Assembly: GCA_963745775.1 (NCBI GenBank)
Contig: CAVUYY010000008.1
Span: 248,001-312,000, forward strand
Length of the DNA: 64,000 bases
Direction of reading: 5' to 3'
Source of the DNA: Gaiellasilicea sp963745775
GTDB taxonomy: Bacteria > Actinomycetota > Thermoleophilia > Gaiellales > Gaiellaceae
The notes beneath the pieces were generated by a model, which had not been told where the DNA came from, made no database searches, and worked only from the letters and a program-made list of their open reading frames with translations. The stretch's first letter is position 1. Each line of letters starts with the position of its first letter. Position numbers and translations under genes: made by a program. Of the stretch, positions 18,901 through 26,551 are shown in pieces.

Positions 18901-19796
18901 CACCTCGCCGAGGCTCGGTCGAGCCGGTGACGTCGCAGAAGACCGCCGTCACCGTCTTTCGCACCTCGAGCGGCTGCTGGCTGCGGCGTCGGCGGCAGCG
19001 GGCGGCGTGGACTGACGGGGACGGCGGGCTCCTCCGGCGGCGGCGCGGCGACTGCGAGCTCGAGCTCCGGGTCCTGGACGAGGATCGAGCGCTCGAGCCG
19101 CTGCAGCGCCGGGCCCGGCTCGATCCCGAGCTCCTCCACGAGCAGCCGCCGCCCCTCGCGATAGGACTCGAGCGCGGCCGCCTGGCGGCCGGAGCGGTAG
19201 AGAGCGAGCAGCAGCTGACCGCGCACCCGCTCGCGGAGCGGATGCGCGGCGACGAGCGCCTCGAGCTCCGACACGAGCCCGCCGTGGCGGCCGAGAGCGA
19301 GATCGGCCTCGATCCGCTCCTCGAGCAGCGTGAGCCGGAGCTCCTCGAGCCGCGGCGCCTCGATCGCCGCGAACGGCTCGAGCGCGAACTCGGCGAGCGG
19401 CGGCCCATGCCAGAGCGCGAGCGCGGCGTGCAGCCTCGAGGCCGCGGTCTCGAGGTCGCCGGCGGCCCGCGCGTCCAGACCTTCGGCCCGAAGCAGCTCG
19501 GAGCGGCTGAGATCGAGATCCTCCGCGGCAACCTCGAGCACGTAGCCGCGCGCGCGTGTGTGGATCGTCACGTTCGGCGCGAGGGCCTTCCGGAGCTGCG
19601 AGATGTGCACCTGCACGGCCTTCGTCGCCGTCTCCGGCGGCTCCGCCCAGAGACCGTCCACGAGCCGCTCGGCCGACACGACCTCGCCGGCGCGAAGCAG
19701 GAGCTGGGCCAGGACGGCGCGTTGCTTCGTCCCGCCGAGCGGGAGCGACGTCTCCCGAGTTCGAGCCTCGAGCGGCCCGAGAATCCGAAACTCCAC
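15907..19796 (-). CDS. SARP - class III nucleotide cyclase - ATPase - helical repeat regulator, heavily frameshifted
   Basis: One giant regulator of about 1300 residues. From the start: an OmpR-type winged helix (FRILGPLEARTRETSLPLG), a BTAD domain (PLRERVRGQLLLALYRSGRQ, ELGIEPGPALQRLE), a class III cyclase (VTAVFCDVTGST, FIGDAVMAVFGTPVLHEDDA), an AAA-type ATPase (Walker A VLGPAGVGKSRLL, Walker B VVVFDDINWAE) and a C-terminal TPR-like helical region. In the cyclase the usual VNxAxR block reads GDSVVVAQRL, so the transition-state Asn is replaced by Val while the Arg is kept. GTG 19796 has GAGGAGGAG upstream. At least eight frame changes occur, for example near 18990, 18910, 18488, 17760, 17700, 17435 and 17205, yet domains are intact. 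It converges on the borosin pair and is a plausible regulator of its surroundings. Confidence 0.8.
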
Positions 19797-19845
19797 AAGC
19801 TCCTCCTCGAGTTGACGCTACCACGATCCAGCCGCGGCTCCAGGA

Positions 19846-19878
19846 GCGCCTTTGCCGCGCGCTTACTGCGCCTTTGCC
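19846..19878. repeat. Direct repeat with 22-base period, candidate SARP operator
   Basis: GCGCCTTTGCC occurs at 19846-19856 and again at 19868-19878, a perfect 11-base repeat spaced 22 bases start to start, two helical turns. SARP regulators bind direct repeats on one face of the helix. The site is between the SARP gene (19796, leftward) and the surface-protein gene (19941, rightward). Confidence 0.5.
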
Positions 19879-19886
19879 CTCCTCCT

Positions 19887-19905
19887 GTCTTGTGGTCGAC
19901 AAGAC
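19887..19905. promoter_or_regulatory. Palindrome, possible operator
   Basis: GTCTTGT, five bases (GGTCG), ACAAGAC: a perfect 7-base inverted repeat in the same divergent interval, 36 bases before the surface-protein start. It is AT-richer than the surroundings, typical of an operator. The binding protein is unknown. Confidence 0.4.
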
Positions 19906-19940
19906 CGCATGGGGCGGTCACAAGCGAAGGGAGCAGGAAG

Positions 19941-20596
19941 ATGAACCTCAAGGGAATCCAGACGCACCAGCTGCTGGCGGCGCTCGGAGCCTGCCTCGCG
20001 GCGATGCTCGTGGCGGGCCCGGCGGCCGCGCGGCCGTTCGACGACGGCGGCGCCTCGAACCAGTCGGCGGTGGAGGAGCAGTCCTCGCAGGCCACGCCGT
20101 GGTACCTGACCGATCAGTACCGCTCGTTCATGCTGCCCGCGGCGGAGGCCAACCGGATCGTCAACCAGCGGCAGCTCGAGCTGGCGGCAGACCGCTCGGA
20201 GCAGAGCGTGCCACGGCCGACGAGCAGCTCCAGGTGATCCCGTACCTGAGCCACGGCATCCTCGAGCCCGAGCAGGCATGGGAGGTCATCCCATATCTGA
20301 GCCACGGCGTCCTCACCGAGAGCGACGCGGCGAGCCTCGCCGCAACGAGCACCACCCCGGACGGCTACCAGCCGCAGCTCGGCGGCTCGACGAACGAGCT
20401 CGTCGGCGCACCCTCGCGTGCCGACAAGCCCGACGGCTACCAGCCTCAGCTCGGCGTCTCGGACTTCTCCGTCGTCGCCGACGACGGCTTCGACTGGAAG
20501 ACGACCGGCTTCGCGGCCTCGATCCTCGCAGCGTTGCTCGTCGCGCTGACCATCACGTTCACCCGCGGCAACCGTCACGGGTACAGGAGCGCCTAG
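19941..20596 (+). CDS. Secreted, C-terminally anchored protein with short internal repeats, frameshifted
   Basis: The N-terminus is a signal peptide (MNLKGIQTHQLLAALGACLA... ending AAARP). The mature part has two copies of VIPYLSHG exactly 17 residues apart (20234 and 20285) and two copies of PDGYQPQLG. It closes with a transmembrane helix (FAASILAALLVALTITF) and a basic tail, so the repeats face outwards. ATG 19941 has an AGGAAG just upstream. The frame breaks near 20208: the first frame ends in TGA at 20237, the second resumes at ATADEQLQ. I do not recognise a named family; it is likely a surface or envelope protein. Confidence 0.65.
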
Positions 20597-20608
20597 CCAT
20601 GGGCGCGC

Positions 20609-20643
20609 GGTGAGCGGGCTGCCGGGGGGCCGGCCCGCTCACC
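20609..20643 (+). terminator. Strong stem-loop after the surface-protein gene
   Basis: GGTGAGCGGGC (20609-20619) and GCCCGCTCACC (20633-20643) are perfect 11-base arms around a 13-base loop, directly downstream of the stop at 20596. No T-run follows. It may terminate or attenuate transcription into the small gene at 20681. Confidence 0.55.
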
Positions 20644-20680
20644 TCGTCTCGGGCAGGTGCAGGAAGAAGGAGCAGATCCC

Positions 20681-20890
20681 ATGGCGAAAGGCGCAACGAA
20701 GACTCGGGAGCGGACGCGGGAGCTGGCGTACCGCGAGAGCGACGGCGTGCACGTGACGCTCTTCTGGCGGGAGGCGGACGACGGGCTCGTGATCATCGTC
20801 GTCGACGAGCGGGCAGGAACGGTGTTCTCGCTCGAGCCGGAGCGCGACCAGGCGCTCACCGCGTTCAACCATCCGTTCGCGTACGCGTAG
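20681..20890 (+). CDS. Small conserved-looking protein, 69 residues
   Basis: A short soluble protein (MAKGATKTRERTRELAYRES, then VTLFWREADDGLVIIVVDE, ending NHPFAYA). ATG 20681 has AAGGAG about 9 bases upstream. Alternating hydrophobic residues suggest a small beta-sheet fold. The gene sits between two strong hairpins, so it is probably a monocistronic unit. I do not recognise the family. Confidence 0.65.
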   Translation: MAKGATKTRERTRELAYRESDGVHVTLFWREADDGLVIIVVDERAGTVFSLEPERDQALTAFNHPFAYA

Positions 20891-20911
20891 AGCTCGCGGC
20901 AGGGGGCGATC

Positions 20912-20933
20912 GAAGGCGGCTGAGGCCGCCTTC
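20912..20933 (+). terminator. Stem-loop terminator
   Basis: GAAGGCGGC, loop TGAG, GCCGCCTTC: a perfect 9-base stem with a 4-base loop, 22 bases after the stop of the 69-residue gene, followed by GTCGTGCC. Confidence 0.6.
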
Positions 20934-20947
20934 GTCGTGCCGGAGGG

Positions 20948-20953
20948 TACGAT
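20948..20953 (+). promoter_or_regulatory. -10 box of leaderless HhH-GPD gene
   Basis: TACGAT with exactly 6 bases to GTG 20960 and no ribosome-binding site. Confidence 0.5.
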
Positions 20954-20959
20954 CGCGTC

Positions 20960-21511
20960 GTGGCGGACGCCCTCTATTTCACCGGCGATCCGGAGGCGAA
21001 CGAGCTGATCGCCGCCGAGCCGCTCGCGCTCCTGATCGGCTTCGTCCTCGACCAGCAGGTGCCCGTCCCGACCGCGTTCAGCGGTCCGCTGAAGCTGAAG
21101 CAGCGGCTCGGTCGCCTGGACGCCGCCGAGCTCGCCGGTCTCGATCCCGAGCGGCTCGACGCGATCTTCCGGGAGAAGCCGGCGATCCACCGCTTTCCCG
21201 GCAACATGGCCAAGCGCGTGCAGGAGCTCGCGGCGGTCGTGGAGGAGGAGTACGGCGGCGACGCCAGCCGCATCTGGCGCGAGGCCGAGGGGACGGACGA
21301 TCTTCGCCGCCGGATCGAGGCCCTGCCGGGCTTCGGCGAGATGAAGGTGAAGGCGCTCGCCTCGGTGCTCGCGCGGAGATTCGGGGTCGCAGCGGCCGAG
21401 CCGCTCGTTCCGAATCATCCGATGCTCGGCGACGTGGACTCGCCGGAGGCTCTGACCGAGTATCAGGCGGCGAAGCGCGCCTACAAGGCCTCGCTCCGCG
21501 CCGGCTCGTGA
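20960..21511 (+). CDS. HhH-GPD family DNA glycosylase-like protein
   Basis: 183 residues with the helix-hairpin-helix motif ALPGFGEMKVKALASVLAR, as in base-excision glycosylases of the endonuclease III/AlkA superfamily. The start, GDPEANELIAAEPLALLIGF with VLDQQVPV, matches the small actinobacterial HhH-GPD subfamily often left as uncharacterised. No iron-sulfur cysteines are present. GTG 20960 is leaderless. The stop overlaps the DUF1028 start (GTGA), so the genes form one operon. Confidence 0.85.
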   Translation: MADALYFTGDPEANELIAAEPLALLIGFVLDQQVPVPTAFSGPLKLKQRLGRLDAAELAGLDPERLDAIFREKPAIHRFPGNMAKRVQELAAVVEEEYGGDASRIWREAEGTDDLRRRIEALPGFGEMKVKALASVLARRFGVAAAEPLVPNHPMLGDVDSPEALTEYQAAKRAYKASLRAGS

Positions 21512-22351
21512 CCTACTCCCTGGTCGCGCGAGACCCGGCGACAGGGGAGCTCGGCGTCGGCGTTCAAAGTCGCTCGTTCGGCACCGGTGCGGCCGTTCCG
21601 TGGGCGGCGCCGGGCGTTGGTGCGGTGGCGACGCAGTCGTTCACGCTGCGAAGCTACGGCCCGCTCGCGCTCGAGCTGTTGAGCGGCGGCGAATCGCCGG
21701 CCGCCGCGCTCGCCCGGCTGACGGCGGCTGACGATCTGCGCGACTTTCGACAGGTCGCCGTCGTCGACTCGACCGGAGCGACGGCCGTCCACACGGGCGC
21801 CGCCTGCATCCCGGCCGCAGCCTCGGTCGGCGGCGAGGACTTCTCGGCGCAGGGGAACATGCTCCGCTCGACGGCCGTCGTCGACGCGCTCGCCGAGGCC
21901 TTCTCGGCGGCAACCGGGACGCTCGCGGAACGCCTGCTGGCGGGGCTCGAGGGTGCGGAGCGAGCGGGCGGCGATTTTCGGGGCCGCGAGGCCGGAGGGA
22001 TCCTGGTCGTCGGGGGCGAGGCAACCGAAGAGGGTCGCTTCGACCGGATCGTCGACCTCCGGGTCGACAACCACGCGGATCCGCTCGGCGAGCTTCGTCG
22101 ACTGCTCGACCTCTCGTCGGCCCTCCGCCGCCTGCGCCGAGCGAGCCCGGAGGATGTGGACACGCTCTACGACGACGCACTCTCCGCGGGCGTGGACGAG
22201 GACGTTGCGCGCTGGGTCGCCGCCGTGGGTCAGCTCGACGAGGATCCCGAGCGGGCCGAGATGCTGCTCGCGCCGCTCGCAGCAGCCGACGAGCGGTGGC
22301 GAGTCGCCCTGTCGGCTGCTGGCGGACGCGGCAGCCCGAACGCGTGCCTGA
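21508..22351 (+). CDS. DUF1028 family protein (Ntn-hydrolase-like), frameshift near the end
   Basis: The start TYSLVARDPATGELGVGVQS and later VGAVATQSFTLRSYGP, SAQGNMLRS and RAGGDFRGREAGGILVVGG are diagnostic of DUF1028, a family with an Ntn-hydrolase-like fold and no firm substrate. GTG 21508 overlaps the previous stop by 4 bases. The frame as read runs on into the next gene; dropping one base near 22311 gives LRLLADAAARTRA and TGA at 22349-22351, overlapping the PLD start by 8 bases, which is the tidy solution (span 3n+1). Confidence 0.82.
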
Positions 22352-23396
22352 GCTCGAGCTCCGCACGTTCCGCGACGGCGGCCAGACCGCGATCGAGGTC
22401 GCGACGCAGATCGCGGAGTTCCTGGGAGCTGCAGAGCGCACGCTCGAGCTCGCGCTCTACGACATCCGGCTCCACGACGAGGCGGCGGAAGTGGTCAAGC
22501 AGGCGCTCGTCGCTGCACAGGAGCGCGGCGTTCTCGTCCGGCTCGTCTACAACGCGGACTACGCGGCGCCGATCCCGGTACCGCCACCGCCGCGGACCGC
22601 GCCGGAGCTGCTCGAGGCGCTGCCGATCGAGACGAAGCCGGTGCCCGGCGAGCCGGATCTGATGCACCACAAGTACGTCGTTCGCGATCGCGCCGTTGTC
22701 TGGACGGGCTCGCTGAACTGGACGGACGACTCGTGGAGCCGGCAGGAGAACGCGATTGCGATCGTCGAGTCCGAGCCGCTCGCGCACGCGTTCGCGCTCA
22801 ACTTCGAGGAGCTCTGGAGCGGCCAGGCGGTCGAGGGGTCGGGCCGGGTCGAGCCGCGCCCGGTCGACGTCGGCGGGATCCAGGTTCGGCCGTGGTTCAC
22901 GCCCGGTCACGGCGAGGAGCTGGCGCACCGGATCGCGAAGCGGCTCGGGCAGGCGCGGCGGCGGATCAGGATCGCCTCGCCCGTGCTCTCGTCCGGGCCG
23001 ATCCTCGGCACGCTCGCCGAGGTGTGCTCCGACGGGAAGGTCGACGTGGCGGGCGTCGTCGACGACACGCAGGTCGACGGCATCCTCCACCAATGGCGGC
23101 TGAACGGGAACGCGAGCTGGAAGGTGCCGGCGCTCCGCCGCTTTCTCGAGGACGCGCGGTTCTCCGGCAAGCCCTCCACCGGTTGGGGGCCGGAGACGGT
23201 GCACGACTTCATGCACGCGAAGGTCACCGTCGCGGACGACCATGTCTTCGTCGGCAGCTTCAACCTCTCGCACTCCGGCGAGCGGAACGCGGAGAACGTG
23301 CTCGAGATCCACGACGCGGCGGCAGCCGACCTCCTTGCCGCTTTCGTCGACGAGATCAGGGCGCTCTACCCGCCGGTGACCCTGCCACCGCTGTAG
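22344..23396 (+). CDS. Phospholipase D-like protein with two HKD motifs
   Basis: 350 residues with two PLD active-site blocks: HHKYVVRDRAVVWTGSLNWT in the first half and MHAKVTVADDHVFVGSFNLS in the second (HxKxxxxD-type). The two halves pack to one catalytic site using two histidines in this superfamily (phosphodiesterases, nucleases, phospholipases). No signal peptide is seen, which favours a cytoplasmic nuclease-like role; linkage to the HhH-GPD gene two positions upstream supports that, but it is inference. GTG 22344 is chosen because it overlaps the corrected DUF1028 stop. Confidence 0.85.
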   Translation: MPELELRTFRDGGQTAIEVATQIAEFLGAAERTLELALYDIRLHDEAAEVVKQALVAAQERGVLVRLVYNADYAAPIPVPPPPRTAPELLEALPIETKPVPGEPDLMHHKYVVRDRAVVWTGSLNWTDDSWSRQENAIAIVESEPLAHAFALNFEELWSGQAVEGSGRVEPRPVDVGGIQVRPWFTPGHGEELAHRIAKRLGQARRRIRIASPVLSSGPILGTLAEVCSDGKVDVAGVVDDTQVDGILHQWRLNGNASWKVPALRRFLEDARFSGKPSTGWGPETVHDFMHAKVTVADDHVFVGSFNLSHSGERNAENVLEIHDAAAADLLAAFVDEIRALYPPVTLPPL

Positions 23397-23439
23397 CTGC
23401 GAACGGCAAGAGACGGCCCCCAGCGGCATCCTGACCTTC

Positions 23440-24363
23440 GTGCGCCGCGTGCTCCTGCTCGGAATCGGTCTGCTCGCCCTCGGTGGGGCAGCCTCGGCTG
23501 CGCGGCTTCCCCAGGCACCCGCGTGTCCCGTCTTCCCGGCCTCGAATGCCTGGAACCAGCGCGTCGATCGGCTGCCCGTCACGGCTGACTCCGAACGGAT
23601 CGTCGCCTCGATCGGGCTCGACGACCACCTGCACGCCGACTTCGGCTCCGGGCTCTACGAGGGTCGGCCGATCGGGATTCCGATCAGCGTCGTCGGCTCT
23701 GCGCAGGCGAGGACGCGCGTGGCGTTCGAGTATGCCGACGAGTCCGACCCCGGTCCGTACCCGATTCCGGCGAACGTCGCGATCGAGGGCGGCCGCGACG
23801 CCGACGGCGACCGGCACGCTCTGATCGTCGACCGCCACCGCTGCAAGCTCTACGAGCTCTTCGCGCTCTCGCCGCGCGCGGACGGCGGCTGGCGCGCCGG
23901 CTCCGGCGCGATCTGGGACCTGCGCTCGAACCGGCTCCGGCCCGCAGGCTGGACGTCGGCAGACGCCGCGGGACTACCGATCCTCCCCGGGCTCGCGCGG
24001 TACGAGGAGGTCGCGCGCGGACGGATCGACCACGCGCTCCGCTTCACCGTCAGCCGCACCCGTCGCGCCTACGTCTTTCCCGCTCGGCACTTCGCGAGCA
24101 GCCTCACCGACCCGAGCCTGCCGCCCATGGGCCTCCGAGTCCGCCTCAAGGCGAGCTACCCGATCGCCGGCTTCCCCCGTCAGGCGCGGATCGTGCTCCA
24201 GGCGCTGAAGGAGTACGGGATGCTCGTCGCCGACAACGGCAGCGACTGGTTCGTCTCCGGGGCGCCGCATCCGAAGTGGTCGAACGACCAACTCCACGCG
24301 CTCCACCGGGTTCCCGGCACGGCGTTCGAGGTCGTCGACACCTCCGGGCTGCCGCGGAAATAG
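23440..24363 (+). CDS. Secreted protein of unknown function
   Basis: A signal peptide (VRRVLLLGIGLLALGGAASA) precedes about 285 residues. The conserved-looking core includes CPVFPASNAWNQRVDRLPV, ANVAIEGGRDADGDRHALIV, RHRCKLYELF and GSGAIWDLRSN. I have seen proteins opening with an FPxxNxWN motif in soil actinobacteria annotated as hypothetical, and I do not assign a function. GTG 23440 is the start that yields the signal peptide. It is not clearly co-transcribed with its neighbours. Confidence 0.7.
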   Translation: MRRVLLLGIGLLALGGAASAARLPQAPACPVFPASNAWNQRVDRLPVTADSERIVASIGLDDHLHADFGSGLYEGRPIGIPISVVGSAQARTRVAFEYADESDPGPYPIPANVAIEGGRDADGDRHALIVDRHRCKLYELFALSPRADGGWRAGSGAIWDLRSNRLRPAGWTSADAAGLPILPGLARYEEVARGRIDHALRFTVSRTRRAYVFPARHFASSLTDPSLPPMGLRVRLKASYPIAGFPRQARIVLQALKEYGMLVADNGSDWFVSGAPHPKWSNDQLHALHRVPGTAFEVVDTSGLPRK

Positions 24364-24366
24364 CAT
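24361..24366 (+). promoter_or_regulatory. -10 box of leaderless aminotransferase gene
   Basis: TAGCAT, 6 bases before ATG 24373; the box includes the stop codon of the preceding gene. A similar TAGAGT at 25498-25503 lies 7 bases before GTG 25511. Confidence 0.45.
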
Positions 24367-24372
24367 CGGCGC

Positions 24373-25500
24373 ATGCGCGCGCCTCCCGACCGGCTCGAGC
24401 GACTCCCGGAGCAGTACTTCGCCGCCCTCCTCGCCCGCGTCGCCGAGGCGAAGGCGCGACCGGGCGCGCCGGTGCTCGACCTCGGCCGCGGAAACCCCGA
24501 CCTCGCGCCGCCGCCGCACGTCGCCGCCCGGCTCGCGGAGGTGGCCGCGTCTCGGGCAGCCCGCGTCCACGGCTACGCCCCGTTCGCCGGGCTGCCGCGC
24601 CTGAAGGAGGCGGTCGCGACCCGCTATCGCGACGTCTACGGCGTCACCCTCGACCCCGAGCGCGAGGTGGCGATCCTCCCGGGAACGAAGACGGCGCTCG
24701 TCGACGTCGCGCTCTGCGTCGCGGATCCCGGCTCGACGATTCTCCTCCCCGACCCCGGCTACCCCGACTACTTCTCGGCCGTCGCGCTCGCCGGCGCTCG
24801 CCTCTCCACGCTGCCGATCGAGCCGCGGCCGGACTTCGACGCCGCGCCGACCGAGGACGTCGCCGCCGTCTACCTGAACTATCCCTCGAACCCGGCCGCT
24901 GTCGTCGCGCCCGAAGGCGTGTTCGCCGACGCGGTCGCCTACGCCGAGCGCTCGGGCGCCCTCGTCCTCCACGACTTCGCCTACGGCGACCTCATCTTCG
25001 ACGGCCGGCGGCCTGCGAGCTTCCTGGCCGAGCCGGGCGCGAAGGACATTGGCGCGGAGCTCTTCTCGATGTCCAAGAGCTACGGGATGGCGGGCTGGCG
25101 ACTCGGCTTCGTCGTCGGCAACGCCGAGCTCGTGCGCCGGCTCGAGCTGCTCAACGATCACGTCCGAGCGGGCATCTTCGTCGCGCTCCAGGAGGCCGCG
25201 ATCGCCGCACTGACCGGCCCGCAGGAAAGCGTCGAGGAGCGGCGCGCGCTCTACGAGGATCGCCGCGACCGCGTCGTCGCGGCGCTTCCCGGCGCCCGCT
25301 CGGAGGGCACGTTCTTCGCCTGGCTGCGCCTGCCTGCCGACGTCACCGTCGAGCGGATCCTCGAGGAGGCACGCGTCGCGCTCGCTCCCGGCGAAGGCTT
25401 CGGCGCCCGCGGCGCCGGCCACGCGCGCATCTCGCTCGCCGTCTCCGACGAGGTGCTCGACGAGGGCATCGAGCGGCTTCGACCGCTGCTCGGCGAGTAG
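24373..25500 (+). CDS. PLP-dependent aminotransferase, class I/II
   Basis: 375 residues of fold-type I aminotransferase. LDLGRGNPDLAPPPHV is the N-terminal substrate-loop region, YLNYPSNPAAV holds the Asn that contacts PLP, SMSKSYGMAGWRLGFVVG holds the Schiff-base lysine, and FFAWLRLP the region before the substrate-carboxylate arginine. The subgroup resembles LL-DAP/N-succinyl-DAP or broad aspartate/alanine aminotransferases; the amino acid cannot be fixed from sequence. The next gene, an amino-acid dehydrogenase, follows within 11 bases, suggesting joint amino-acid catabolism. Confidence 0.87.
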   Translation: MRAPPDRLERLPEQYFAALLARVAEAKARPGAPVLDLGRGNPDLAPPPHVAARLAEVAASRAARVHGYAPFAGLPRLKEAVATRYRDVYGVTLDPEREVAILPGTKTALVDVALCVADPGSTILLPDPGYPDYFSAVALAGARLSTLPIEPRPDFDAAPTEDVAAVYLNYPSNPAAVVAPEGVFADAVAYAERSGALVLHDFAYGDLIFDGRRPASFLAEPGAKDIGAELFSMSKSYGMAGWRLGFVVGNAELVRRLELLNDHVRAGIFVALQEAAIAALTGPQESVEERRALYEDRRDRVVAALPGARSEGTFFAWLRLPADVTVERILEEARVALAPGEGFGARGAGHARISLAVSDEVLDEGIERLRPLLGE

Positions 25501-25510
25501 AGTCGAGCAC

Positions 25511-26545
25511 GTGTTCGAGGATCTCCTGCGGCGGTGGGACGGCGAGCACGTGGCCGTTCGCTACGACCAGCCGAGTGGCGCCTGGATGCTCGTCTGCATC
25601 CACTCGACGACGCTCGGGCCTGCAATGGGCGGAACGAGGATGAAGAGCTACCCGAGCCCGGCCGACGCGCTCGAGGACGGGCTCCGGCTCGCGGAGGGCA
25701 TGACCCGCAAGCTCGCCGTGGTGGGCCTGCCGTGCGGCGGCGGCAAGGCCGTGATCGCGATCCCGGAGGTTCCGACGGGCGACGACCGCCGCCGCCTGTT
25801 CGAGCGCTACGCGGATCTCATCGACGCGCTCGGCGGCACGTACGTCACCGGCCCGGACGTGAACACGGGCGAGGCCGACATGGACGTGATCGGCGCCCGG
25901 ACGCCGCACGTCTTCTGCCGCAGCACCGGCAACGGCGGCTCGGGAGACCCGAGCATCCACACCGCGCTCGGCGTCTTCCACGGGATTCGATCCTCGCTCG
26001 CCCATCTTCACGGCTCCGACGAGCTCGCCGGCCGGACGGTGCTCGTCCAGGGCACGGGCTCGGTCGGCGCGAAGCTCGCGCGGCTGCTCCTCGACGCAGG
26101 CGCGGTTGTGCTCGTCAGCGACGTCGACGAGGAGCGCGCGCGGATGACCGGAGGGAGCGCGGTTCCCGCGGACGGTGCGCTCGAGCTCGAGTGCGACGTC
26201 TACGCGCCGTGCGCGCTCGGAGCGACGCTGAATGCCGAGTCGATCCCCAGCCTGCGCTGCCGCGTGGTCGCGGGCGCGGCCAACAACCAGCTCGCCACCG
26301 CGGAAGACGGCGAGCGCCTCCGGGCGGCCGGAATCCTCTACGCGCCGGATTACGTGATCAACAGCGGCGGCGCGCTCCACGGGATCGGCCTCGAGCGGCT
26401 CGGCTGGACGCCCGACGAGCTCGAGCGCAAGGTCGAGGGGATCGGCGAGACGCTGACCCGGATCTACGCCGAGGCGGACGCGGAGGGGATCACCACGGCC
26501 GCGGCGGCGGAGCGGCTGGCTGCAGAGCGGCTCGCGCAGAGCTGA
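25511..26545 (+). CDS. Leu/Phe/Val-type amino acid dehydrogenase
   Basis: ELFV family enzyme that oxidatively deaminates a branched-chain or aromatic amino acid to its 2-oxo acid with NAD. LGPAMGGTRMKSYPS and KLAVVGLPCGGGKAVI contain the substrate glycine loop and catalytic lysines; GPDVNTGEADMDVIG contains the catalytic Asp; VLVQGTGSVGAKLARLL is the Rossmann loop; PDYVINSGG the C-terminal substrate contact. 344 residues, the usual size of leucine or valine dehydrogenases. GTG 25511 is probably leaderless. With the acyl-CoA dehydrogenase at 27858 it fits branched-chain amino acid breakdown. Confidence 0.9.
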   Translation: MFEDLLRRWDGEHVAVRYDQPSGAWMLVCIHSTTLGPAMGGTRMKSYPSPADALEDGLRLAEGMTRKLAVVGLPCGGGKAVIAIPEVPTGDDRRRLFERYADLIDALGGTYVTGPDVNTGEADMDVIGARTPHVFCRSTGNGGSGDPSIHTALGVFHGIRSSLAHLHGSDELAGRTVLVQGTGSVGAKLARLLLDAGAVVLVSDVDEERARMTGGSAVPADGALELECDVYAPCALGATLNAESIPSLRCRVVAGAANNQLATAEDGERLRAAGILYAPDYVINSGGALHGIGLERLGWTPDELERKVEGIGETLTRIYAEADAEGITTAAAAERLAAERLAQS

Positions 26546-26551
26546 CGGGTC

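Noticed and set aside
15907..19796. Treating the SARP-cyclase region as several separate genes
   Set aside because: Domain order follows AfsR-like regulators without gaps, internal pieces lack ribosome sites, and breaks fall inside domains.
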